From: Uranotaenia lowii
Lineage: Eukaryota > Arthropoda > Insecta > Diptera > Culicidae
Direction of reading: 5' to 3'
NCBI RefSeq assembly: GCF_029784155.1
Contig: NC_073692.1
Span: 63,617,676-63,681,675 of the forward strand
DNA length: 64,000 nt
Shown: in pieces, positions 44,160 through 55,682 of the stretch
Numbering within the stretch: position 1 is the first letter of the stretch
Layout of the letters: each line of letters opens with the position of its first letter
Notes under the pieces: generated by a model
Told to the model about the DNA's origin: nothing
The model's database searches: none
What the model saw: only the letters and a program-made list of their open reading frames with translations
Translations under genes and position numbers: made by a program

Positions 44160-46786
44160 ATTAATTCAAAGGAGAGAACAGGTTCATACGCACTGGACAA
44201 CTTGTCAGTGTATTCTAGAACTGTTTTTCTGCTCCGAGATCATTCTTTAATTACAGCTTAGAAATTAAAATTATCTTAGAACGCTCTAGTGAACGCTCAG
44301 TAAAACCAACAAAACAACATTGAATTTGAAATGTTTCTCTGACTAAACTGCAGTTGAGGAGCTTTGGTTGTTGACCATTGAAATGAGGCAATCTTATGAA
44401 GGTTTCCTCTCTCTTCTATTATGCTCTACAAATTGTCAGACCAAAGGCACATCATAAAGTAGTTGAAAAAAAACCATGCATTGGCTACGTCTAAGTCTAT
44501 CTGGATTAAAAATTTAGTCAGTTACATTCCTTAAATTTTGACAAATTTTAACTTGAATTTAATAGTTTTAATCTATTCCCATCTATGGTTGATAGGACTA
44601 GCTACAATTTGGAAATAAATGTCAGCTATAATTGGCCTCATAGAAAGTTTTTCGGACTCTTGAACGAATGCGGCCAACCGCTCGCATCCAATGAAGCCAA
44701 TGACAATTAATTCAATATGGGAGCATCCCCCAACACACAAACAGTTTCATTTACTCCTAGAGTCCATTTAGATTCTAGGATTGCAATCGCACCCAATGGA
44801 ACACTATGAGCCCCAAAACACAGCCGGCGGCCGGAGGAGCACCAGATTTTCTCACGCTCAATTAAAATTCAGGCAACTAGCTCCAAACAAGCCATAATCA
44901 AAAGCAATTAGCATAATAAAATGCGCTCGTTGGTTTCTCTAAACTCCGTAGGTATGGGTCTATTAAGAAGTGAGTTTTGTCCTCATCGCCGCCGTTTAGA
45001 GATCTGTATCTCCGGACTAACTACGACTGAGTACGAACATGACGCCCGGTTCTTCTAGGTCCTACAGCATTTATGGACGACCGACCGGTGGAAAAGTGTC
45101 TCTCTGCCGGGCAAGTGTCGACTTGCATGGCGCGCCTTCGAATTGCAGTCGAGTTAACAGGCAATGAAATCGACTTGACAATGTTAATTCCAGCTGGGAA
45201 ATTCAACTTGACCATCTACTTCGACTTGGAGCCACTTGAGGCATCTGATGGGGAGATGTGGTGGGTCTCCGTTTTAAGCTTTTTTTCTCCATTTTCAATT
45301 AAATCTATGCCCATTGATGACCAGCTTGCATTGCTGTGTGGCAGTTGGAATCAAAAGAATTACTCCGAGTGTCTCGCGATTAGGTATTCCAATAAAGGCC
45401 TTCGATGGAATCAGGAAAGCGAAACCTTGCCGGGTGCTTAAAATGTTATGCCTACTATTTGTTGTTTGAGGGGCATTAGAGGCTTAAAAGTTCGGCTTAA
45501 AGTTAGTTTCTAAGCCGAGCGTGTGGCCACTGAAGGAGAACCGGCCATTCGATCGACCAGACAACCGTTTGACAGATGTTGGTTCTGGAACACGGACAGC
45601 CTGGCCCAATGGCATTACTGGCATGGCATCTCGGAATCGATTGCATGCCAAATCGATGGCTTGTCGTATAAACATATCTCCTATAGATGTGCCCTCAACA
45701 TGCGCTGATACTTATCGTTTGCGCGACCAGCTCTGATACCCAGATACCTAGGTTGACTTATAAACGAATCGATCGAGCTGGAAAGATTGATTAACTTTAG
45801 CACCGACTCTGCTGTGGCTACGAATTCCATAGAAGGTACAAGGTGTCGATTAAACGTCGCTATTCCAATGGAGTGGAATAATCGACTTCGAATAACGATT
45901 AATTACTGTACTAGGGGAGAAAATTTTTGTGAGGAAATGTCAGTATTAAGGCTTAGAGGAGAATTTGGCAAGCAACGCAAAAATATGTGTGGAATGTTCA
46001 GCACATGGCCGACTGAGTTAGATGCTTGATACTGAGTTCGGGAATTTCACTATATTTTATTGACTGACCATAAATAATTAAAATTTGAATTCAGATGTCC
46101 GACGCCATCTGAAAATCCATGATAGTTTCATCCGCTCAACTTGAAAATGCATCAAATGGTTTGAAATCGCACGAAGCCTCCGTAATATAAGTACCTACTA
46201 GTTGAAAGGGCTCAACGAGTACTAGTCGAATTTCGTTACCTGACACCATCTTGAAATCTTTTCTTTTCAACTCTGTATAGGGAGAATTCACAATATCGAA
46301 AAAAAAAGTGCTAAAATCTTATACATAAAATGGAGACAAAAATATGTGCGAACATCGATTCATTTTAATTTGAAACTTTACGGTAAAAGTGATAGCAATA
46401 GTTTAACTGAATTCAAAAACAGAGTTCACGATATTCGTTGGAATAATAAATTCTTATTTGAAAAGCACTTCAAACATTTTTTTAATATGAGCTAAAACTG
46501 TAAGAAGTGGTGTAAAATATAGCAAGAAAAATTAGCCAGACCCAAAAAAGAAGTGCAATGATTTATACAGATATACAGTGAATACAATATTAAGTATGTA
46601 AACAAACCAGTTAAAAAAAAAAAAATAAAAAAAATAACACGTATAACTCTTGCAGGGTTCATCCGATTTGCTTGCAATTTTTTTTGTTGTGTTCATCTTT
46701 GCGCGAAGAAAAACACAACGGATTTTATAATAAGTTTTTAGTTTTAATTCGTATCAAATAAAAGTCATGGCACCCAATTTCCATTT
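44160..46786. other. Mostly unique DNA; GC-richer island 44640-46040
   Basis: 44640-46040 is non-repetitive with balanced composition. A + frame of 122 codons (45073-45441) and shorter frames (45521-45736, 45787-46029) have no recognisable domain, no initiator context and no convincing splice signals. I read the stretch as possible conserved non-coding DNA or an uncharacterised exon. 46040-46786 is AT-rich with nothing seen. Confidence 0.4.
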
Positions 46787-47163
46787 TTTTTAAATCACCC
46801 AGGGTAGGAAGGCGCCAAAAGTAATCAAGGCTTACTGATGCTCATCCATCTTTATGTAGGAAGTTTTGGTGCTCTTTTTCATAGCCACTGTACTCTTCAA
46901 GTGGCATCAGTAAAATGTGTACTTGGATGGGATTGTTTTAAAACGAACACACACCTATAGGATCTCAGTGAAACTTCACGAAGAGATCTTATTCACTTAA
47001 CTCTAAGGCGTACATTTTTCAAGGATATGATGGTTAACATCTAACGAATGCTAAAATCGCCAAGCCACAGAATGAGTACTATGTATGCCATGACCGAAAT
47101 TCGATCTCATGACCTCTGGCTTAGAAGACTTGAACGCTATCCTCTAAGCCACGATCGGCGGCA
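46787..47163 (-). mobile_element. tRNA-derived SINE, minus strand
   Basis: The minus-strand head has an A box (TGGCTTAGAGG) and B box (GAGATCGAATTTC) about 45 bases apart (47092-47157). A ~300-base body follows, ending in an A-run at 46787-46795. Target duplication is not clear. It differs from the SINE at 24934 in head and body, so it is a second family. Confidence 0.7.
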
Positions 47164-47279
47164 ATTGTTAATCTGCTTTATGGGGTGAAAAATATACTAT
47201 TAGCCGGTAAAGAGTATATTTCCGAAAATAGTCATTTTGGCTGCAGAATGAAGGCAAATTTAACATGTTTGAGCTGTCT

Positions 47280-47510
47280 ACCTAGAGCTTGCCAGATTGC
47301 CCGGATTTGCCCAGATATTGTTAAATAAAAGTCCGGGTTTATTCACTTTATGTGCAAAAACAAACATAAAACTCGAATTCAACAAAATAACCATGATCGG
47401 TTCTGGAAGCTTAAAATCCGATATTTTGTAATCAAATGCCCAGGTATTTTCAGGATAACGATAAAATAACCCGGATTTTCCCGGTCCGGGTAAGTTTTGC
47501 GATCATATTA
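47280..47510. repeat. CCGGATTTGCC-type dispersed repeat fragment
   Basis: GCCAGATTGCCCGGATTTGC at the left and CCCGGATTTTCCCGGTCCGGG at the right. Related words (GTTGCCAGAATTTTTCC, AATCCGGACAAAATCTG) occur at 59609-59730. It probably belongs to an old DNA-element family; ends are undefined. Confidence 0.45.
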
Positions 47511-47581
47511 GAGAGTTCCATATTACTCAATGGAAATTATATACAACGAAATGACTGTACAAATTTTGACATACTCTAAAC

Positions 47582-48272
47582 CAGTGTTCCGAATATCACT
47601 CATTTTCAATGAATGATCCTGATTGCACTCCGCAACTGAACGTACAGCGATCGGGTTTTGTTATTGATTGCTATTGGACCTATTCGATCATTGTTCGTTC
47701 TATTCATCGCTAAAATACAGATCACCTCGCATGATGCTTTCTGTCAAAACAGTACAGCACCATTATCAAATTGGAATCTCACCAAAGAGCGATGCATACT
47801 GCGAATCATGTTCGTCTAGGATCAGGGGTGAATGGTTCAGGCAGTGAATGAGTGATACATTCAACCGATCATTAGCAAATGTTATTTGATTTTAAAGCCA
47901 ATTAATAAATTTATTTGATTTTACAGCATGTTTTGACACCAGTAAGAATAAAATCCAATTGTAGTTGTGTTTGTGAGGGAAAGATGGTCACTTCCGCTGT
48001 GTTTTCAATTTCAAATAAGCTAGGCGGATACTGAGTGAGTGACATTCAGAATGGATCAGTTTGTATCTCACTCATCTCCGATATGCGATGTTTGCAAAAC
48101 CGATGATTCTGAATGATGCGACTCGGTTGGCATTGCTGAGTGGAACGCTAATCGAGATTGCATACCAGTCGGGCGAAGCAGTTGCGAGAGGCGCCTTCCT
48201 ATTATACTATCAGAATGTTTCAAATAAGAAACGTATCCTGAGTGTTTGTTTTGATTGATTTTTGGAACACTG
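47582..48272. mobile_element. hAT MITE with perfect 8-bp TSD
   Basis: Ends CAGTGTTCCGAATATCA and, inverted, CAGTGTTCCAAAAATCA. The identical duplication CTCTAAAC lies at 47574-47581 and 48273-48280. The 691-bp interior is rich in TCACTCAT/ATGAGTGA words. A + frame at 48061-48258 has no known product. Confidence 0.93.
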
Positions 48273-48280
48273 CTCTAAAC

Positions 48281-48809
48281 AACTAAAAAGACAACGGTGA
48301 AATATTTCATTATATACTTATGGTGGTACCACCATGAGAACGTCTTACTCGTACCTTATTAATATCAGCAATCCTTAAATTGATTAAAAAAATTTTTTTT
48401 ATAAATTTTCAAAATTATTAAAATTATCAAAATTAATCAAAGTGTTCACTTAGTTTGAGTATAGAATGGTTAAAACCTTGTGATTCCATGAAAATTTCAT
48501 AACTGCAAAAAAACAATTGGAAAATAAGGAAGCGATAGAAAAAAATTTCAGTTTCCTGTCATGCTTAGATACTTAAAAACGGAATTAAGAATATAAAAAA
48601 AAAAAGTTTAAGAGGTCGTATATGAGACACGATCCTAATGTTAACGTAGAATTACGACAGCCTATCTTGTGCCAATGTATTTTTCGTAATAAATTTAAAT
48701 TTTTTTGAGTAAAGTTGATCAATTTCAAACAAGTGGTTGGCCGTAAAAAACATTATTCAGCACTATTCAGTTGCATAACTAAAGGCGAAATAAATATAAG
48801 CATGTACAA
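48281..48809. other. AT-rich spacer, nothing recognised
   Basis: Low-complexity A/T runs. The frame at 48715-49059 crosses into the next repeat and is not a gene. Confidence 0.4.
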
Positions 48810-50289
48810 TAGACTGCCCCAAGTTTGTATGGGAAATTCAAAACCTGTGAAATGTTATGCGCTGCAGGCTGAAATTGATTCTAGTCCTAGTATAAGATCT
48901 CATGCCAAATTTGGGCCAGATCGGATCACGGGAAGGGGTCGCTCAACGAGCCTTAAGTTTGTATACACACTTAGAAAAATCCACGTAGATTTACATGCAA
49001 CTGCATGGGTAGAAAGGAATCGGCTATTTGCAAGTGATAATACTGCACGTTTCATGTAAATTCCCGATAGCATTTAATGCTGTTGTTTACTGTACATTTA
49101 CATTATTTAGCACACCTCACGAATCTTATTGGACAGGGAGTGGTATCGCAAAATCAAAAAAATCACCGTTTTTATGCAGGAAAAAATTTATTTCACGTTT
49201 AAATCACACTTGCTGATTGATTAACAACAACTGATCTTCGTTTCCGATTCCGCCGACGACGGCGGCTCGACGGCTGGTTCGATAAAACAGCAGAAAATTG
49301 TCGCACGGTTGGGACTTTGGGTTTTGGGGATTCAGCATCAATATTTCCTGTAAAGAACAGCAATTAGTATGAAATTATCAAGTCAATCACAGTTATTTTT
49401 TAAATTGATTTACCTTTAATCAGCAACCACGGTTTGATTGAAAAAAAAACTAACATCTTTTGCCGACGCAGCACGGGACGGGAAACGAACAGGAATGAAA
49501 ACAAAACAAAACTGACAAACTGACACCGGCGCTGGAATAAGCGTGCTTTGACATGTAATTTTCATAGAAATGGTTGAGCTGCTATACTCTTTTTCGAAAA
49601 TTGTCAAGCGACGATGCAGAAATGTAAAATCACTTGTATTGTAAGGTTACATTTTTTTATCTGTGTAGGATTTTGAGACATTTTGTTCGGGAGAAACATG
49701 AAAAACCAGTTTTTCATATATAACTTTGATTTCCGTCTGCCGATTTCTTTCAAAAATGGATTTTCTTAAAGCCTAAACTATGAAAAATATTTCACCCAAA
49801 GACTGCATTTCAATTAGAGTAAAGATAAGAAAGTTATTAGGCTTTAAAAGTGGGTTAACTTTTTTAAGGATGGTATTCATCACTGTTAACGAGTTGAGGC
49901 GGTCGAACATATCGTCGCCTCATTAACACTGATGAATACCACCGTTAAAAAAGTTAGCCTATTTTTGAAGCCTAATAACTTTTTTATCTTAACTCTTATT
50001 GAAATGCAGTCTTCGGATGAAATGTTTTTCATAATTTAGGCTTTAAGAAAACCCGTTTTTGAAAGAAATTGTTTGACGGAAATCAAAGTTATTGATGAAA
50101 AACTGGTTTTTCATGTTTCTCCCGAACAAAATGTCTCAAAATCCCATACAAACTTAAGGCTCGTTGAGCGACCCCTTCCCGTGATCCGATCTGTCCCAGA
50201 TTTGGCATGAGATCTTGTACTAGGCCTAGGATCAATTTTGGCCTGCAGCGTATAACTTTTTCAAAACTCAGGTCATTTGGGGCACTCTA
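48810..50289. mobile_element. hAT-type inverted-repeat element with 8-bp TSD, carrying a nested MITE
   Basis: Ends TAGACTGCCCCAA and, inverted, TAGAGTGCCCCAA (YARNG-like as in hAT). Duplication ATGTACAA at 48802-48809 and 50290-50297. The arms are inverted repeats around a centre near 49905. The left arm is broken at 48965-49667 by a smaller element, and the right arm shows the unbroken version. Its core is homologous to the core of 32016-33830. Confidence 0.8.
48965..49667. mobile_element. Nested Tc1/mariner-like MITE
   Basis: Ends ACACACTTAGAAAAAT and, inverted, ACACAGATAAAAAAATG, next to TA dinucleotides. The host's right arm reads AAGTTTGTATGGGATTTTG (inverted near 50140-50160), whereas the left arm has the insertion between GTAT and GGATTTTG. 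The interior contains a GC-rich patch GCCGACGACGGCGGC. No coding capacity. Confidence 0.65.
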
Positions 50290-50297
50290 ATGTACAA

Positions 50298-51386
50298 TAA
50301 TGTACATATAAGTGGTGTCAAGACCCATGGCTTAGAAATTGAAGTTTTGTTACTAAGCAAATTATATGCAAGCTCAGTATCAAAAGCCTGCGAGAAAGCT
50401 TCTAATGATAGTGCTGGCATTTAATAAATCAAGTGTTTTTAAATAAGGAATTTTGAATCTGTTTTTTTCTTTTATTCAACGTTTGGATTAAAAAAAAACG
50501 CTGCATAAAAAGACAAAAATTGAAGCAATACTTTTTTATACAACACAGTTTTTCATCAAATTTCAATAAAAAATCTGCTAAATCAACAACTGATCCCTTT
50601 CATCCATACGCTTAACTCTTAGCAAAAGATGACGCTCATAAAATGTGCGTTAATATATATCAAGTATGTACATTTGTTGTCTTATATGCAATTCTCGTTA
50701 GGTCAATGATTCAGAGTCACTACAATGGTCGTGCTAAAAACGAAGTTTTTTAAACATTGATACCATAAGTCAAACTTGTGACAGCAAAGTGTTTTTTTTA
50801 TTTTACACATAATAACTATGATCAATATGTTTTGATAGGCAAAGAAGAACGCAAAATGCTCTCTTGCATGCAAACTATCCGTAGCAAAGAAACGCATAGT
50901 ATTAAACGCCTATGAATAGGCAACGATTTCTTCAACATTAAAATCAAACGCTTGCAAGCTAACTAGTACCTATCAGTGCCGAAATTTTGAGCTTTCTCAC
51001 CGCTGCCTTTGATAGAAACGCTTGACTCAGTGCAAAAGTAGAGAAAAATCTCCCTGAAAGTTCTGCCTCATGCGTCTCTTCTGAATCAGTATCAATTCGG
51101 TATCGATTTTTGTAAAGGGCGATAGTGCCAATATCGCTGTTCGAGAAAATTATTTTTAAAATTTTACAGCTCCATAAGTTTCCAAGGAAAATATTACTTA
51201 TGAACTCAGCTGATTACTCGATTTATTTACATTTGACTCATAAGCTCTTTTGAAAAATTGATACCCAAATTTATCATTTCCTCTAAGTCAATTCTTTTTC
51301 CGTCCAGCAATCACTAGCGTAAAACGACGTTTTAAGGTGGGATTATTGATCATTCTAGATATTAGATTATTATAAACTCAACAAAC
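50298..51386. other. AT-rich DNA, no histone or other coding sequence
   Basis: I looked specifically for a histone C-terminus on the + strand just before the stem-loop at 51387. Stop codons are dense in all three frames over 51250-51386 and no histone motif is present. Otherwise nothing is recognised. Confidence 0.5.
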
Positions 51387-51420
51387 GGCCCTTTTCAGGG
51401 CCAAAATATCTTTGAAAGAG
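51387..51420 (+). promoter_or_regulatory. Histone-type mRNA 3'-end signal: stem-loop plus downstream element
   Basis: GGCCCTTTTCAGGGCC (51387-51402) has the 6-bp stem and TTTC loop of replication-dependent histone mRNAs, preceded by the usual A/C-rich context (CAACAAAC). Twelve bases later GAAAGAG (51414-51420) matches the purine-rich histone downstream element that pairs with U7 snRNA. The orientation is +. No histone coding sequence lies upstream, so it is an orphan. Confidence 0.7.
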
Positions 51421-51430
51421 TCTTGTCTTC

Positions 51431-52063
51431 TTAATGCAAATTGGTCGATTGGGTGGTGGGTGGTGAGGCGTTGGTAGTAAATGGTGTGTGGCAGGTCTCG
51501 TGGGTGGTAGGTGTCGTGGGTGGTAGGTGGCGTGGATGGTAGGTGGTGTGTGGTGTGGGTAGGTGGCGTGGGTGGTAGGTGACAAGGGTGGTGTGTGGCG
51601 TGGGTGGTAGGTGGCGTGGGTAGAAGGTAGAGGTGGTGTGTGGCGAGGATGTTGGATGGTAGGTGGTGTGGGTTAGGTGGCTTGGGTGGTAGGTGGCGTG
51701 TGGCATGGGTGATGTGTGCGGGTGGTGTGGGTAGGTGGCGTGGGTGGTAGGTGACAAGGATGGTGTGTGGCGTGGGTGGTAGGTGGCGTGGGTGGAAGGT
51801 AGAGGTGGTGTGTGGCGAGGATGGTGGATGGTAGGTGGTGTGGGTGATGGATGGCTTGGGTGGTAGGTGGCTTGGGTGGTAGGTGGTGTGGGTGGCGTGT
51901 GACGTGAGTGGCGGGTGGCGTGGGTGATAGATGGTGTGTGGCGTGGGTGGTAGATGGTGTGTGGCGTAGGTGGCGTGGGTGGTAGGTGCTGGTTATGCAT
52001 GGTCTCCGCACTTTTCGTACTGTGGCAACTTGCCACTGTTTGACAGCAAAACGATATCTGCAT
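51431..52063 (-). other. Open frame through minisatellite, His/Pro/Thr-rich, doubtful gene
   Basis: On the minus strand an ATG at 52061-52063 opens 210 codons to a TAA at 51431-51433, about 65 bases downstream of a histone-like promoter. Almost all of it is translation of the GT-rich minisatellite (YHPRHTPP-like peptides). A second minus frame is open over the same repeats, which shows that openness comes from repeat composition rather than selection. It may be transcribed, but I would not call it a protein-coding gene. Confidence 0.2.
51445..51988. repeat. GT-rich minisatellite (GGTGGTAGGTGGCGTG)n
   Basis: Imperfect tandem array of 8-20-base units built from GGTGGTAGGT, GGCGTGG and GTGTGTGG. 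A longer repeat is visible: the ~170-base stretch near 51548-51690 recurs near 51728-51860. Strong G/C strand asymmetry. Confidence 0.9.
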
Positions 52064-52119
52064 AGGATTACCGCTGGTGGGGTCCGTATGCAGATCGAAT
52101 TGCACTGCTCAACGGGCAA

Positions 52120-52240
52120 ACTGAGAATGAAACCGGTCGACCGGAGACCCCTTACTTTTATATCTTTCGAAGGAAGGGAAAAATAAAACATACCAAGGGG
52201 CGTGGCGTCCGTGTTTTTTGTCATTTTCGACCAGCCAATC
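52120..52240 (-). promoter_or_regulatory. Histone-like promoter on minus strand
   Basis: Reading the minus strand: ATTGGC (inverted CCAAT, 52234-52239), then a GATATAAAAG TATA box (52155-52164), then TCATTC initiator (52125-52130) 34 bases on, overlapping CTCAGT (52120-52125). The arrangement, and the facing orphan histone 3' signal at 51387, suggest a displaced histone-cluster promoter. This is inference. Confidence 0.45.
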
Positions 52241-52618
52241 AACGATGAGCAGGCTTGAAATGTCTTTTAGGAAAGATGTCCTTGAGTTGGAAAGTTTTCG
52301 TGACGCGAGATCCGATCGCAACTTTCAATTTGTCCCCCTATAGTGTTGCCGTAAGACGTAATTCTACGTCAAAACTTTGTACATCTAAAACTTGTAATTT
52401 GATCCAACACTTAGTATGAGTATTTAGAAACAGGATTTGATTCAATTAAATCTACACACACAAGAAGGTTGGAAAAATTTTAGTCTCAAGAAAAAAATAA
52501 ACCAAGATCCAAACAAAGAAGATAGTTTAAAACCAAATATCAGTGCTAAAAAGGATTAATTTTTTTTTATAACCTGTATAAAACTAAACATTTTTTTGGA
52601 CTCTTGAAAAATGCTTAA
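52241..52618. other. Spacer with short palindromic TAAGACGTAATTCTACGTC motif
   Basis: Unique to AT-rich transition. Bases 52351-52369 form an imperfect palindrome around ACGTAATTCTACGT. No gene. Confidence 0.35.
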
Positions 52619-52621
52619 TTA

Positions 52622-54296
52622 CACTAGTTTACAACGTTTTTTAACTAAGTAAGCTGAACATCACTTTTAATGTGAAATTGGGCGCTGAATCCGAATATGA
52701 TATCCAAAAAAATCTCTGTAGAACAGTTTTTGAGTTATGCTTTAAATATAAAATTTTGGAGAAATTAAAAAAGTACTTGTATTTATATTCCAATATCTCG
52801 GACTGCGTTAACGTTAATTTTAAATCTTTTTTTGGAATTTGCTATCGATCATCTGAACTTTATTTTTGCGTATGATCAACTGTATTGTTGATATAAGTGA
52901 AGTCATGATAGAAAAACTAAAGTAAAATGATTTTTGATTTTGTAACATTTAAAAAATCTGATTTTCCAAGGATCATTAATAAAAATTCAAAATAAAGATT
53001 TCAAGTGGTTGTTTTTAAAAATCGGTTGAGAATTGAAGAACTTATGGTTATTTTACTAAAACAGTAATATTTGCATTTTTGTATAATTTGACGATCCGCA
53101 GTGTACTATAATCTTAATATAGGTAGAATTAAACATAGTAAAACTCACTCGCTCGAAGCTAAAACTGATCATTAACTTACTAGAAGTTCACATGCCAAAT
53201 TTCAGTAAGATTTGACCATGGGGAGGAGTTCCTCTCAAATGTAAATGATATTTTAAGGTATTTTGCTCGAGAAAACTAAAAAAAATCTGGTTTTTCATTC
53301 TTAACTTTTTTCGATGATTGGACTTAAAACAAAAAAGTTATTACGGCTCAAATATTGTATTCTGGCCGCAAATTGTCGTCAAAAACGCAATGAGTTAAAT
53401 GTACTCATTAGGTGTCAATTTGCAGAGAAAATACAAACTCTGAACCGCAATAACTTTTTTGTTTTAAGTCCAATCATGTTGCAGCCTACGAGTGAAATAT
53501 TTGTCTTAATTAAGACTTTAAGAAAAATGTTTGCAAAACTAAATCAATCAATGAAAAAAAAGTTATTAATGAAAAACCAGTATTTGTTACTTCTTTCGAG
53601 CAAAATACCTTAAAATCTCATTTACATTTGAAACTCAAGGAACCCCTCCCCATGGTCAAATCTTACTAAAAATTGGCATATGACCTCCTGGTAAGTTAAT
53701 GATCAGTTTAAGCTTGGAGCAAGTGAGTTTTACTATGTTTCATTCTTCCTATATTAAGATTTGAGTTCGTCAAATTATACAAAAATGCAATTATTACTTT
53801 ATAACCATAACTTCTTCAATTCTCAACCGATTTTGATAAACAACAACTTGAAATCTTTGTTTTGAACGTATATCTACGGTCCATGGAAAATCAAATTTTC
53901 AAATGTTATCATCAAATCTAAAACTGTCGACTAAACTAAATTTTCTCTTAAAAAAATCATTTTTCGTTAGTTTTTCTAGCATGACTTCACTTATATCAAC
54001 AATACTGTTGAACATACTTAAAATTAAAGTTTGGATGATCGATATAAAAATTTATTCATCTTTAATATCCGAAAAAAAAATTTAAAAATAACGTTATGCA
54101 GTCCGAGATATTGGAATATAAGTACAAGTACTTTTTTTTATTATTCCAAAAATTTTATTTTTAAAGCATAACTCTAAAACTGTTTTACTGAGATTTTTAT
54201 GAATTTCTTATTCGGTTTCAGCGCCCAATTTTACTTCAAAAATGTGGGTCAGTCGATGAAGTTCACGATTTTTTTTTTAAATTTTGCAAACAAGTG
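52622..54296. mobile_element. Harbinger-like foldback element, TTA target (copy 2)
   Basis: Left end CACTAGTTTACA; right end, inverted, CACTTGTTTGCA. Flanking TTA at 52619-52621 and 54297-54299. It follows copy 1 (32016-33830) throughout, including the GGGCGCTGAATCCGA subterminal word, TTTTTGAGTTATGC and the central AACCGCAATAACTTTT palindrome. Frames inside are non-coding. Confidence 0.7.
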
Positions 54297-54299
54297 TTA

Positions 54300-55654
54300 T
54301 TGTATCAATATTAGATAAACATTAAACTACAAATTCCTGAAGTCAGATTTCGAACATAAATGTGAACAAGCATCAAAATTCAGAATAACATTTCACATTA
54401 TTTAATATAACATCTTATAAAATCATCATCAAACCAGCATTTTAAATCATTTTTCACTGCAAAAATTTTCAATCCGAATAGTTAAAAAAGATTAGTTTTT
54501 CTTTAGGAATTCAAAAGTAAAGAGAGAAAATCTAAGAGATACCGAGAAAAAATTCTAAATTTCCAAATTTAATTACAGACTCTGAAAATGCGTGTTTTAT
54601 TTTGAAAAGTGATTGACAGAAAGAAATAAAAAAAATGCTATAACTTTCTACGAATATAGATTTAAATGCCATTTATAAAAAATAAATTTCATAACTCTAT
54701 GAAGTTGCTGTGAATCAGAGTTCCATGAATATTTTTAATGTTCCAAATTTCTTTTTCCGAAACTTTTTGAAAAATATTGGAAAATGTAAATTGAAAAGAT
54801 GATCAAATAATTCAAAGTAAATAATCAAATCCAAGTCAGGTAACAGAAAACGAGAAACAGAATGCAATATGAAAATTTGCTTAAAAAAAAAGCATAAAAA
54901 AAATCACAAAATTTAATACCATATGAAGTGTTATTTGGAAACACTGTAATTAGTGATGTGCTATGTCTGAGAAACTGGTTTACGATGAAAAATACTTAAA
55001 AATGGTTTTGGAGAAAAAAGGAAAGACAATTGATTAAAACTGCTAAAAATGGCAACACATTTCTGCAAAACATTCTTTTGAGATTAATCGGAAATGGACA
55101 TTACAGTGTCAAGGACCCTCTCTATACAAAAAAATAATGACAAATGAAAAAAAAAAAAAACATTTTTAAGTTCAATCTAGAAGATATTAGATTTCAGCGT
55201 TCGCTGGAAATCCAAAAATTAAAACTTCTAAATTAAAACAATAATTTTTGCCCCTGTAGGTAGGCACTAAATTAAAAAAAAATTCGAACATAAGTATAAA
55301 TAATAACAGGGAAAAGGAATACACAAAAAATATCGGCGAATCGAAAAACAACACACTGAACCACGTTCAATAAAATGGAAGCAGAAATGAACGGTTTCCT
55401 CGATCAATATGCCACTGTCCCTATTCACCCAACTTGGGGGTGAACCGAAATAGCTGTTTAAAATTGAATGTTGAATATTTTCTTTTTTTTATATTGCGTT
55501 TTGTAAAGGCCAACTAAACATAATTTGACAGAAATATTACGACAACAGTCCGTAAACTGTCTCGATTCACCTCATACTACGGTACCAATCATGAACATAA
55601 ATAATTATTTACCGTCTACTTACATGAAAAATATTTTTTTTTTCAAATTCAAAG
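54300..55654. other. AT-rich DNA without recognisable features
   Basis: Long A/T runs and no frames worth noting. 55440-55654 probably belongs to the repeat ending at 55682. Confidence 0.4.
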
Positions 55655-55682
55655 GCTCAACAAAGTTTGCCGGGTCAGCTAG
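55655..55682 (-). repeat. Inverted GACCCGG-type repeat end
   Basis: CAAAGTTTGCCGGGTCAGCTAG is the complement of the 5' end seen at 40061 and 41513. It marks a minus-strand member of that repeat extending leftward; its other end is not recognised. Only the end is called. Confidence 0.6.

Noticed and set aside
51673..52242. 189-codon minus-strand protein overlapping the promoter
   Set aside because: It starts upstream of the inferred TATA box and then translates the minisatellite in a second frame, so it is not a credible gene.
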